Positions 46,101 to 64,000 of a stretch of 64,000 nucleotides of DNA are shown one piece after another; position 1 is the stretch's first letter; every line of letters starts with the position of its first letter. The notes beneath the pieces are model-generated. The model had not been told where the DNA came from, searched no databases, and saw only the letters and a program-made list of their open reading frames with translations. The DNA comes from Coptis chinensis (taxonomy: Eukaryota; Streptophyta; Magnoliopsida; Ranunculales; Ranunculaceae). The stretch is from the NCBI GenBank assembly GCA_015680905.1, contig CM027377.1:29722501-29786500 (forward strand), written 5' to 3'. Position numbers and translations under genes: made by a program.

Positions 46101-48510
46101 CCCATACTGCAACAAGATGCATTCTCACGAAGCCTTCAGGTTATACATTTGAATGTCTGAGATCAGCATGCGAGATCCTCGGTGCTGCAGGAATTGCTTG
46201 TTATGCCATTGGCACAACCCACCCAAAATTTTCCTTTCCAACATGTAATGATCAGTTCATACATAGATCTCAAATTGTTCAGCAATTGCAAAGGTAGCAA
46301 CTTTTTTTTTTTTTTATATTTATAATTCATTGGTTCTCTTTTTCGTATTATTTCGTAACTAAAGGTTAGCGCTTGGGCTTTAGAGAACTATCTTCAAGAA
46401 TGTATTATTTATTTTTTGATCTTTGATTACTGGATATTACTTAATTTATCCTCTTCTTAATATTAGTTTATTAACTCCCTAGCAGATGGTTGCATCAAGA
46501 ACCTTGGAATCATAAAGCACGGTATTTGCTTATTCTTAATATTCTGCAAGAGGCTCGTGAAGAGAGATATCCCAGGCACCTTCTTGTTATTCTTGAAAAG
46601 CTTGTATCTAGTGCTCTTTCCAGTAAAGGTTATCCAGAGAACGATACATCTTATCAGTATCAAAAGTTCCAGCTTCTACTTTGTGCTTCTGAGATCAGTT
46701 TGCAGAGTAGGGATTTTATCAGCTGTACAAATTATGCCATGCGTGCATCAGAGATTGTGATTCCTGATAACGATCTTTTTTTCGTGCACTTGCTTTTATG
46801 CCGTGCTTATGGAGCTCAAGGGGATCTTTTCAAGTTACAGGAAGAGTATACAAAGTGCTTGCGTCTGAAAACAGGTTATCCGATAGGTTGGATATGCCTC
46901 AAATTTCTTGAATCCAGATATAGGCTCCAAATTGATTCAAATATTCTGGACTCTAATTTTAAGGAATGTTTGGAAGGGAAGAGTTCATCAAATTTCTGGA
47001 TTGGTATTATTGAGTTAGTGCGGTGTCAGAGCTTAATATGGAATGAGAGGTTTCTTGAAGCTCAAGAGGCAATCGTGAATGGTTGTTCATTGGCGGGTTC
47101 GGAGAGTTGCTTATATCTCTATTATGGTATGTTAATCATTAAAGAATTGGAAATCTTGTATATTACCAACAGTGTTATCTTATTTATATTTACTTTCTCG
47201 ATAGTTGTATGTTATTTGTTAGAATTTTTTTTTTGATCGGTAAAATTAGGACATATATATTGATAGAAAATATGTTCTTAACTGTATATGCTGCCGCGTT
47301 TAATCAAACTGTGTATGGTTTTTAACAGGGGCCATTTGTATCGAACTTGCCAGGAAACATTGTGGCGCTCAGATTTTACCACTTGCCGTAAGAAGCCTGA
47401 GCAAAGCTCAAGAGACATCCCCTATTCCTTTACCTTTTGTTTCGGCCTTGCTTGCTCAAGCAGAAGCAAGTCTTGGTGCCAGAGCGAAGTGGGAGAGAAT
47501 CCTCCAGCATGAATGGTTTTCTTGGCCACCAGGTTCTGTTTGACTTCATTACTAGACACTTCTGTAGGACAACTCTAGTATATTGGATTATGAAATCATT
47601 ATGCTGCTAAATTAGATATCCGAGTATTCTCTAAAAACTGTTTTGGTAAGAATCTTGTCTAATGGCTTTCTCAGATAAAAGGAAATCCGACATCCAACCA
47701 GTTAAACTCTTTCTCACCGACTACTGAACCATCTGGACAGATCCTCTAACCTCTTTTGCATAGATTTAAACTCATGAATCATATTGTGGTCTTCCTTTCC
47801 AAGTGAATCTTGTTTATTAGTGTAGAGAATCGTAAGATACATTTTTTTTTATATGTATATAGGCCATATTGTTTACCAAGCATCTTTCCCTCCCTCTTAT
47901 TGTGGTAATATTAGGATACGATCCTCAAAAGATCAAACATTTCTAGCACAGTGACTGGTTTTACCTGTCTGACTAACAACTGATGCTTTAGAATGTATTA
48001 GAGTTTGGGATAAACAACTATGTGATGGAGTATTTTTTCAAGCCAGGCGTTAGTGGTTGATGTTGTGTTAGGATAACAATGAAATGGCGAACGGAAAACA
48101 GAAAGAGGCGAAAGGGGATTTGCAGATGTAGGGAAGAGATATATGGTTTACATGTAGGGAGTGATTTGCTGTACATTTTGGTTTTCAAAATTTGAAAGGC
48201 CATGATACTTATCGACTATCAGATATGCTCAATTGTTTATGCATATGATACTTAGATAGGGAATTCGCTTGGGGATCAAAATCTTTGTATATGGACTTTA
48301 ACCTGTACTTCTACTTGCTGTTTTTGTTCTACAGAGATGAGACCTGCGGAATTGTATTTTCAAATGCATTTGCTTGCAAGAAAGCAGAAAACTAGGTCCG
48401 ACTCTTCATCTAATGTGGATCAAAGCCCAAAAAGGTGGATTCTTCGTGCAATACATTTGAACCCTTCTTGTTTGAGATACTGGAAGCTTTTGCCAAAGGT
48501 GAGAGAATGA
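35087..48510 (+). CDS. SKI3: SKI3 superkiller complex TPR scaffold protein
   Basis: SKI3 (TTC37 homologue) scaffolds the SKI2 helicase and SKI8 and feeds RNA to the cytoplasmic exosome for 3'-5' mRNA decay. Exons: 35087-35098, 35181-35222, 35295-35498, 35582-35704, 36150-36233, 36387-36437, 36775-36867, 37842-37982, 38075-38155, 39497-39735, 39819-39990, 41517-41632, 41756-41813, 42349-42414, 43339-43551, 43778-43829, 44386-44759, 44885-44979, 46054-46293, 46486-47126, 47329-47532, 48335-48510. All keep phase and give 3477 nt, 1158 residues, close to the family length. TPR units are clear: [13 protein letters not shown] with [52 protein letters not shown], and [18 protein letters not shown] near the end. 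The first coding exon is only 12 nt (METK), so an alternative start is possible. Introns hold several small transposons. Confidence 0.94.
37080..37151. repeat. TA dinucleotide microsatellite
   Basis: About 35 uninterrupted TA units in a SKI3 intron, directly left of an inverted-repeat element. Confidence 0.97.
37152..37544. mobile_element. TA-flanked inverted-repeat element in a SKI3 intron
   Basis: Arms of about 143 bp (37152-37294 and 37401-37544) are near-perfect complements: CTCCTAAAAGGACCTTAAAT against ATTTAAGGTCCTTTTAGGAG outside, and AACATCTCTACAAAAATTCA against TGAATTTTTGTAGAGATGTT inside. TA repeats flank both sides. It resembles MITEs that insert in TA microsatellites. Confidence 0.82.
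38330..38806 (+). mobile_element. TRIM (miniature LTR element), split by a SINE
   Basis: LTR 1 starts TGCTAAGATGTTTAG (38330) and LTR 2 starts TGTTGAGATGTTTAGTCCC (38692). A primer site ATGTATCAGAGC follows LTR 1, and a purine tract GCGAGGGGGCG precedes LTR 2. The target duplication ATAGG is exact (38325-38329 and 38807-38811). LTRs share CATGGGATATGTTAAGCCA. The internal part is about 100 bp and noncoding. A SINE has inserted in LTR 1. Confidence 0.88.
38416..38543 (-). mobile_element. tRNA-derived SINE
   Basis: Minus-strand reading begins GGGCAGGTGCCGACTAGCAA, has a box-B-like GGGGCTCAAATCTCACC, and ends in a poly(A) tail (T-run at the left on the plus strand). Flanks CTTATCAGCAATT at 38403-38415 and 38544-38556 are exact 13-bp target duplicates. 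Confidence 0.85.
40062..40265 (+). mobile_element. Second, shorter TRIM of the same family
   Basis: TGAGATGTTTAGTCCCACAT near 40063 and TTAAGATGTTAGTCCCACAT near 40223 are short LTR-like repeats. TGGTATCAGAGCGGGC follows the first and GAGGGGGCG precedes the second. Target duplicates are unclear. It lies in a SKI3 intron. Confidence 0.7.
42566..42763. mobile_element. hAT-like MITE in a SKI3 intron
   Basis: Ends TAGGGCCAGGGAAT and ATTCCCTGCCCTA are inverted repeats. The 8-bp flanks TTTGTCAA (42558-42565) and TTTGTCGA (42764-42771) differ by one base. The interior is rich in CCCGAACC/GGTTCGGGT motifs that are themselves inverted. Confidence 0.8.
45356..45455. repeat. 25-bp inverted repeat in a SKI3 intron
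   Basis: AGGATTTTCCCCAACTAGAT at 45356 is mirrored by ATCTAGTTGGGGGAAATCCT ending at 45455, with a 50-nt spacer. It may be the core of a small foldback element. Confidence 0.8.
45726..45927. repeat. 101-bp nearly perfect tandem duplication
   Basis: Copies at 45726-45826 and 45827-45927, each starting CGAGTTGTCTTTGTTGCGAC and ending AAGTCCAAGTTTTAT, differ at one base. They lie in a SKI3 intron just before exon 19. Confidence 0.95.
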
Positions 48511-58059
<9,549 letters not shown>

Positions 58060-58915
58060 AAAAAAAGCTTCTATTTGAGTCACAGAAGTCCATGAGCTCT
58101 AAATACTGGTCATGGGTCTGCAATCTTATTCTTGTTGTAGCATCTACAGGTTTCCAAGATTTTAAAATACTTGATGATACCATATCATTAATCTGTTTTC
58201 ATTTATATCACCCGAATTTGGCTCTTTATACTGTTTATAGCTCAGATTCAAGTTCAAGTTCAATGGTGTTGAACTTTTAAATGACCATTTTACCCTCCAT
58301 CTCAACAACTTGATTAAACACAAAATCAAACATTTCCAAAAATAATTTCCACTAATTTTCTTGAAAATATATAATTTCCACTATTTTTATTTTTATTTTT
58401 TTTTATTTTTTTTTTTTTTTTTTTTTTTTTTGTCGATAAAACAGTATTGTATTAGAAAATCAGTGTGAGAGGTTCACACTACCCTTCTCACAGGAACAAA
58501 AAAAAAAAAAAAAAATGGCAGCATCAACATTTTCCACACTCCACCCCATTCCCCAAACAATTCTTAATTTCCCCACTCCGTAAAAATCCTAAATTTACAT
58601 TCCTCCTGTTATGGCCTTATTTAGGCCCATTGGGCCTAATGGTCTGGGTGTGGCAGTTGAATGGGCCAAAGAGAGACCGGAGGATGGAAAGGGAGAACTA
58701 GGGCTGAGAGGAGTTTGCTGGGAAGTATAAAAAGGAACAACATAGGTTAACTAAAGAGAGAAAAAAACCCGAGAGGAGAGGAGAGATAGAGACTAAGAAA
58801 TTTGAGGTTGTAACACCTCCCACCAATTTCCTCACTTGATTAAAAAATTGCAACAATTGGTAAAACCCTCTATTAGCTAACTCCCGTCGATTGGCTTGGG
58901 TCTCATTTGCCGCTT
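58060..58915. other. MDHAR 3' flank and spacer
   Basis: AT-rich with long T-runs near 58398-58431 and an A-run at 58499-58514. From about 58610 the sequence looks promoter- or 5' UTR-like (AGTATAAAAAGGAAC at 58716-58730, then GAGAGGAGAG-type leader). Whether it belongs to the L12 pseudogene downstream is unproven. Confidence 0.45.
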
Positions 58916-59753
58916 TTTTAAGCGGCTATGAGAAGAAAGAATTTGATGTTGTTATTGAGGAAGTGTCTAGTAATGCTAGGATTGCGACGATTAAAGCTGT
59001 TAGAAGCATAGTACAAAATATCAGGATATGAGTATTTATCGATATTCAATTTATGGATATGTATTGTGGATATATCCCTCTCTTTGAAGATATTTGACAT
59101 TGTTTCACATGCAAATATCGTGGATATATCTAAAATATCGACAAATATCATGGATATTATATATATTTCTTGATATATCATGACATAGTACAAAATATCA
59201 GGATATGGGTATTTATCGATCTCTGATTTATGGATATGTATCGTAGATATATCTCTCTCTTTGGAGATATTTGACATTGTTTCACATGCAAATATCGTGA
59301 ATATATCTAAAATATCGACAAATATCGTGGATATTGTAGATATTTCTTAATATATCATGATGTATTATTTATATTTATTTGAAATATAATGGTAAATATT
59401 AAATAAAATTGTTACATATACAAAATATCGCCAAATATCTCCAAATATCGTCAAATATCCCCAAATATCACAAATATCAAAAATATCGTTGAAATATCAC
59501 CGATATTTGTAGTCGTATATATCTCTAAACATATGGGGATATTTATATATCTTTCTCTTAAATCTGGATAGATATCGACAAATATCGCGATATATCAGGA
59601 TATTTTGTACTATGGTTAGAAGTAGTGACTAGTTTGGCATTGAAGGAAGCTAAGGAGTTGATTGAAGGTTGCCTAAGAAGTTTAAGGAAGCGGTTTCGAA
59701 AGAAGAAGCTGAAAACTCTTGAAGAAGCTGGTGCTAAGGTTGGGATTGTTTAG
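58916..59753 (+). pseudogene. RPL12: Ribosomal protein L12 (bL12, plastid-type) pseudogene
   Basis: bL12 forms the stalk of bacterial-type ribosomes. Before the insertion the frame reads YEKKEFDVVIEEVSSNARIA then TIKAVRS. After it, VTSLALKEAKELIEG continues, then a shifted KKFKEAVSKEEAEN, then EEAGAKVGIV and the stop at 59751-59753. This is the C-terminal factor-binding domain of L12. A hAT-like element (59007-59614) splits it, and small deletions near 59670 and 59718 shift the frame twice. The N-terminal dimerisation region and transit peptide are absent. The plastid assignment rests on similarity to the nuclear-encoded chloroplast form. Confidence 0.85.
59007..59614. mobile_element. hAT-like MITE interrupting the L12 pseudogene
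   Basis: Ends CATAGTACAAAATATC and GATATTTTGTACTATG are perfect 16-bp inverted repeats. The exact 8-bp duplication GTTAGAAG flanks it (58999-59006 and 59615-59622) and is L12 coding sequence. Inside, a 177-bp unit starting CATAGTACAAAATATC is tandemly repeated (59007 and 59184). ATATC/GATAT motifs fill the rest. No transposase. Confidence 0.92.
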
Positions 59754-61420
59754 AAGGTGAATTTTTCCCAGTTTTGTTCATTTTGGAAATTTTTTATATT
59801 AGTGCTAAATTTGATGTAGCTTATTTTTCGTGTTTTTGCAATGTTGTAAAACTTGAAATGTTGTTAATCTGTTATGCTTTTTTTTTTTAAAGTCTTGTCT
59901 TTTGAGTAAATTTATTATTTGCACAGCTTGGTCACAGACTCATATTTCAGTGATACACATGGTTTAAGTGATTAATCCACATTGTTGATGTAGTTTACTT
60001 CAACCTGGCTACATGAGTGCAACCTTATCTTCAGGAGTTGAATGTTCAAATGTAGGAGTTACCTGGAAATATTTTAAGCTTTTATTGTGACTTTTGTGGA
60101 GTGTTGCTCTGCGAAACACTTTCTGTTTTCCTGTTGTCTATATTGGATTAAGTAGATCTCTATTAACCCAGAGGGGATTTCTAACGTATCTGATAGAATG
60201 AGATTTAAAATCTTGATCATTTTAATGATGTGAAAGAAGTGACCACCTTCATGTGCATCAGTGCCATTTATACTTCTAATAATCCAATGCTGTGATTAAG
60301 TAGATCAGTTTACATTTATTTGTATTTTGGATAAATGTGTTTTAGGTGAAAAATGGAAATTCAGTATTGCAATGAAGTCCATTGGGAAGGGGAAGTGATT
60401 TTCCCCACTTTACAAATTCTACTGCAAATCTGCAGTGCTCAATCTAAATCCAGTTATCAGTCCCCATGCTTCTCTTTGAAGGTGTTTCTTTTTACCAGTT
60501 CTCATAAGAAAGGCAGAAAGCTGAATAAGGGAAGGACCTAGCCTCTGAAATCTGGAAAACAAGAGTGCCTCTTCCAGTTTTCAGAATGAGATGAGAAATA
60601 TTCGATCCATGATGATGTCTTGTAGCTGGTCATGTTTTCCTATCTAGCTCTCTCATTCTTTTTTGTTTGGGGAGGGAATAAGGACCTGTTGAAGATGTTC
60701 CAACAATGCACAAGGTATAAAACATGAGTAATGAAATGGGGATCTTAATTTCAAGGAGGTGTAGGGATAGTCGCAGAAAGATCTTATCATCATATCATGC
60801 AGTGTTGATAGTTGCAAAGTAGTACTACGAACCTACACGAATGGGATGTAAAAAAGTGTTTGGCAGCACTAAGAATGTTATCGCCCTCTTTGTTTGGCCA
60901 TTTGAACTTCCATCCACTATGTTGGATGTAGAAAATCTGATCCGAGCACGTTACACAAGACCACAAATACAGAGAGCAAGGAGCCATATAGATAGCCAAT
61001 AGAGATAATCTAAAGGCATCTCGTGAACCATCTTCCTATTCTCCGGAGCTTGAAAAGAGAAAAGAGAAAAGAGATTGCTTTGCAATGGAGAAAAAGAGAG
61101 ATTGCAGGCAGTGAATCACTGAATCTGTACAGTTTGTACATACTTTCCGTACCTATATGTTCTGTATTTCTACAATGAGACACCAACTTTTGCTATTTTT
61201 AATACACCTTCAGAATACTCCTTCACTCAAACTATACCCCTTCAGCTTTCATAAACAATGCACATAGTGATAGATGGTTAACACGCTCATAAAATACTAT
61301 ACAGACAGCTTAACTTCCATAGATTATTCAAACATAAGTTCCATAACACAAAGCAAGTGATAGATCACAATGACACGTTCACACAAAACATTAATTTCCA
61401 GATAGGAACGAAACAGAACT
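59754..61420. other. Spacer and NRX1 3' flank
   Basis: AT-rich intergenic DNA. Short frames at 60353-60541 and 60790-60999 have no recognisable family. The last few hundred bases before 61421 probably include the NRX1 3' UTR. No paired transposon ends were found. Confidence 0.5.
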
Positions 61421-63524
61421 CTAAGATTTGTAACAGACTTCACCATCACAGGTCCATCCTTCCTTTGGAGCTTGTTCAGCGCTATCCTTACTGTTGTCAA
61501 CTTTTGCACCTTCATCTCTGTCTAGTGAGGCGCACTTTGGATGGAGATCGAAGTCGCACTCACCACAATAATATGACCACGCCTTTCCCTCCTTCTCACA
61601 TTTATCACATATGTAAGTCCTTCGACGACTTAGCACAAGCTCATGCTCTATGTGCGCTGAATCTTGAATCTTCTCAGGGCACCCCTTAGCCTGTTCCTCA
61701 ATTTCTACCTCGATTTCCTTCAGGCGATCACTGGTGAAAGGATAAGCATTGGCTCCATGAATCATCAGAAGTTCTCGAGCATCCTTTGTGACAGTCTTTC
61801 CAGAGGGCCCAAGGGCTATTACAGTGGGGATACCATGGATCTTGAATGTGCGACTCAAGGATATCTTCCTGTCATCACCAAAGGGGAGTGCCAACCATGG
61901 CATGGTTGAGAAAAAGTCCTGAAAAGATGACTCGTCGCGATCGCTTGAGATGAATATTATTTCAAATCCATCGTCTTTTGCCTTAATATCATGGTATGCC
62001 TCGATCAGCTTTGGTAGGAAAGCACGACATGGAGGGCACCAGTGTGCTGAAAAATAAAGAAGGATATTCTTGCCAACAAGTTGAGATACTGGAATCTGAG
62101 ATGAAGAAAATCTGGTTAAAGCTGTATAATAACAAGTCAATTAAAAAGTTAATGAATAATTAACACCATCAATCGGAATCTTTTGGTTGGATAATGGTAG
62201 CAAAGTGTGACAGTAAAGTATCAATTCCAGTCACGCTAGTAATATATTCGTGGAATAAAGAGTTCTACCTAGAATCATATACTCAAATAATCTAACCAGT
62301 TTTACCTTGATACCATCTTTCCCAAGCACAAAATCTCTATCCCCTTCAACCAAAATTGATTCAAGTGTTTGCGCTTCAAGTTTGGCCTTCTTTATTTCTT
62401 CTAGTTTTGCCAACTTTTCTGCAGTGAAGGGGTATGCCTGAATTCCGTACTCTTCTATAAATTCAGCAGCATTTGGATGTAAAGTCTTTCCATCTGGACC
62501 AAGTATGACCAAGGTAGGAAGTGCCGAAAGCTCAAAGTACTTGGCCAGCTTACGACAACTTTTATCCTGGAAGGGCAATGACAGCCATGGCATATCTTCA
62601 AAGCTTTGTTTAAAAGCTTCTTCATCTTCATCGAGGCAGATTAACACAACCTTGAAGCTCTCTCCACCCTCATTTAATTTATTATAAACTTCCACAAGTT
62701 TCTTAGTAAAATCAATGCAAGGTGGGAAAAAAGCAGCCGAAAAATACAAACCAACAATCTTTCCTTCAAGCTCTGAGACTGGCACCTGATAATAAATAAA
62801 ATATGTTACAAGTGTTAAGTAAATTGTTAACTATTACATGTATGTCAGGCTAGAATTATTACCTGAGTTCCATTGTTCGAAATCAAAAAGTCTCGTGAGC
62901 CAGAAACCAAGACAGTGTTCAATGTTTGTTCTTTCTTAGCTTTCTCTTCTTCTTCTTTCAACTCTTTAATCCTTTCATGTGTAAAAGGGTATGCACCTGC
63001 TCCATACTCACTTACAATACTCACTCCATCATCACTCAAAACCTTCCCACTCCCATCAATAATTACAAGACAAGGTATCCCTTCAACACCAAAGAGCTCG
63101 TTCAACTTCTCACCCGTCTCCGAATCGGATAACGGGACAGCAAGCCATGGCATTTTAGAAAAGTACCCATTGAACGCTTCATCATCACGATCAGCAGATA
63201 CAAAAACGATCTCAATATCATTTTTGGATGAGAGCTCGTTATAAACCTCTATTAACTTTGGGGTAAACCGGCGGCATGGTCCACACCATGATGCTGAGAA
63301 ATATAGGCCAATTGTCTTTCCACTCAAATCATTTATCTTCACCTGCAAATTATGAAATGAACATAGTCACATAGATAACAATTATTCTCTGTTGATAGCT
63401 TACTTTTAGTATGAATTATAGTAGAAGCTGAAATGATTACCTGATCACCGTCGTTGCGGACAAGGAAATCGCGATTTGCGGAAGAGAGTAGAGATTGCAA
63501 ATCATGAAGTTTATCTTCAGCCAT
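61421..63524 (-). CDS. NRX1: Nucleoredoxin 1
   Basis: NRX1 is a thioredoxin-superfamily oxidoreductase; in Arabidopsis it is reported to protect catalase and other antioxidant enzymes. Exons (minus strand): 63524-63441, 63342-62863, 62785-62306, 62095-61421, giving 1719 nt and 572 residues, close to the usual length. Each of the three thioredoxin-like domains starts at an exon boundary. Domain 1 has SWCGPC (Cys48/Cys51). Domain 2 has FFPPC, so the first active-site Cys and the Trp are gone. Domain 3 has HWCPPC (Cys368/Cys371). A C-terminal DC1/C1-like zinc-binding segment reads [25 protein letters not shown]. Exons 2 and 3 are both exactly 480 nt, reflecting internal duplication. The start [10 protein letters not shown] is typical. 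Confidence 0.96.
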
Positions 63525-64000
63525 TTCGCTTGATGAAGAGAGATTTTGTGCTGTGCCTAGTTTTTTTTTTTTTTTTTTTTTCTGTTTTTTACTACACTCA
63601 CCCTGTTGCCAGCCTTAGGTATTTGTAGGAGGTTTTAGTTACCTTTTCTTCGCCAATAAGTTTTCTTGACCGACTTTGAGGTCTTTCTCCAAGGAAAACT
63701 TCAGGAAACTTCTCATTTGGATGATGATTCCTTTGCACTAATGGACACAGTCGTGCGTCAAGTCGATGTTCATACGGTGAAACTGGGCCACGGGGACATT
63801 TACCACTGAGGCATTGATCAACCCCAGTTCCGTCCAAATTATATTTACAATTTTACACTAGCCTCATGCCACGTGCCTATCACGTAGAACATTTTCAAGC
63901 CCCACTATTATTATTTTTCTAATTTTAAATTTATAATAGAAGTGAATTACTATTTTATCTCTATATGTGCAATCATTTTTCTCACCCTGGAGCCCACCAA
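63525..64000. other. NRX1 upstream region
   Basis: Presumed NRX1 promoter and 5' UTR, with a T-run at about 63560-63580 (plus strand). A 79-codon minus-strand frame at 63598-63837 has no recognisable family and I do not call it a gene. Confidence 0.5.

Noticed and set aside
58918..59277. 119-codon minus-strand ORF with Ile/Ser/Tyr repeats
   Set aside because: It arises from the 177-bp internal duplication of the hAT-like element; the repeated peptide is a by-product.
63598..63837. 79-codon minus-strand ORF upstream of NRX1
   Set aside because: No recognisable motif, and it lies in the expected promoter/5' UTR of NRX1.

Overview
The window is nuclear DNA of a flowering plant, most likely a eudicot; I cannot name the species. 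The evidence is AT-rich DNA, GT-AG spliced genes for plant-type proteins, and dense layers of plant transposable elements. No bacterial, organellar or viral operon structure is visible.

Four intact genes can be reconstructed exon by exon. WDR12 (29266-33680, +) encodes a 60S ribosome-biogenesis WD40 protein. SKI3 (35087-48510, +) encodes the TPR scaffold of the cytoplasmic Ski/exosome RNA-decay complex. A peroxisomal-membrane type monodehydroascorbate reductase (49770-58059, +) has a C-terminal membrane anchor. Nucleoredoxin NRX1 (61421-63524, -) has three thioredoxin folds and a C-terminal zinc-binding domain. These housekeeping and redox genes have no obvious joint function; they are simply neighbours.

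The left 28 kb is a graveyard. Positions 1-2523 hold the 5' end of a reverse-oriented Copia element. From 2.5 to 10.3 kb lie broken pieces of host genes (PIF1 helicase, a DHU1-like WD40/LRR protein, a papain-type protease prodomain) upstream of a Helitron-like 3' terminus at 10305. From 10.3 to 24.1 kb lies a broken copy of the mitochondrial copper chaperone SCO1/HCC1. Its 5' exons are duplicated as a 1-kb inverted repeat, it lacks one coding segment, and it carries a nonsense codon. Its last intron has swollen to 10.5 kb by nested insertions: three PIF/Harbinger-like elements, one of which holds a CAC-rich array split by a 6-kb Gypsy-type LTR element. That Gypsy element carries a fragment of the ESCRT-III gene VPS2. 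A Copia element with matching 588-bp LTRs and a 5-bp target duplication follows at 24315-28047, then a field of short hairpin-forming repeats.

Smaller insertions sit in the introns of the intact genes. SKI3 holds two TRIM elements (one split by a SINE), a TA-flanked inverted-repeat element and a hAT-like MITE. The reductase gene holds a truncated LINE with a 2.0-kb Helitron nested in it. Between the reductase and NRX1 is a ribosomal protein L12 pseudogene split by a hAT-like element with an 8-bp target duplication.

All identifications come from reading motifs and junctions; no database search was run. The best candidates for a second look are the SCO1 inverted duplication, the VPS2 fragment inside the Gypsy element, and the cluster of gene fragments ahead of the Helitron-like end.
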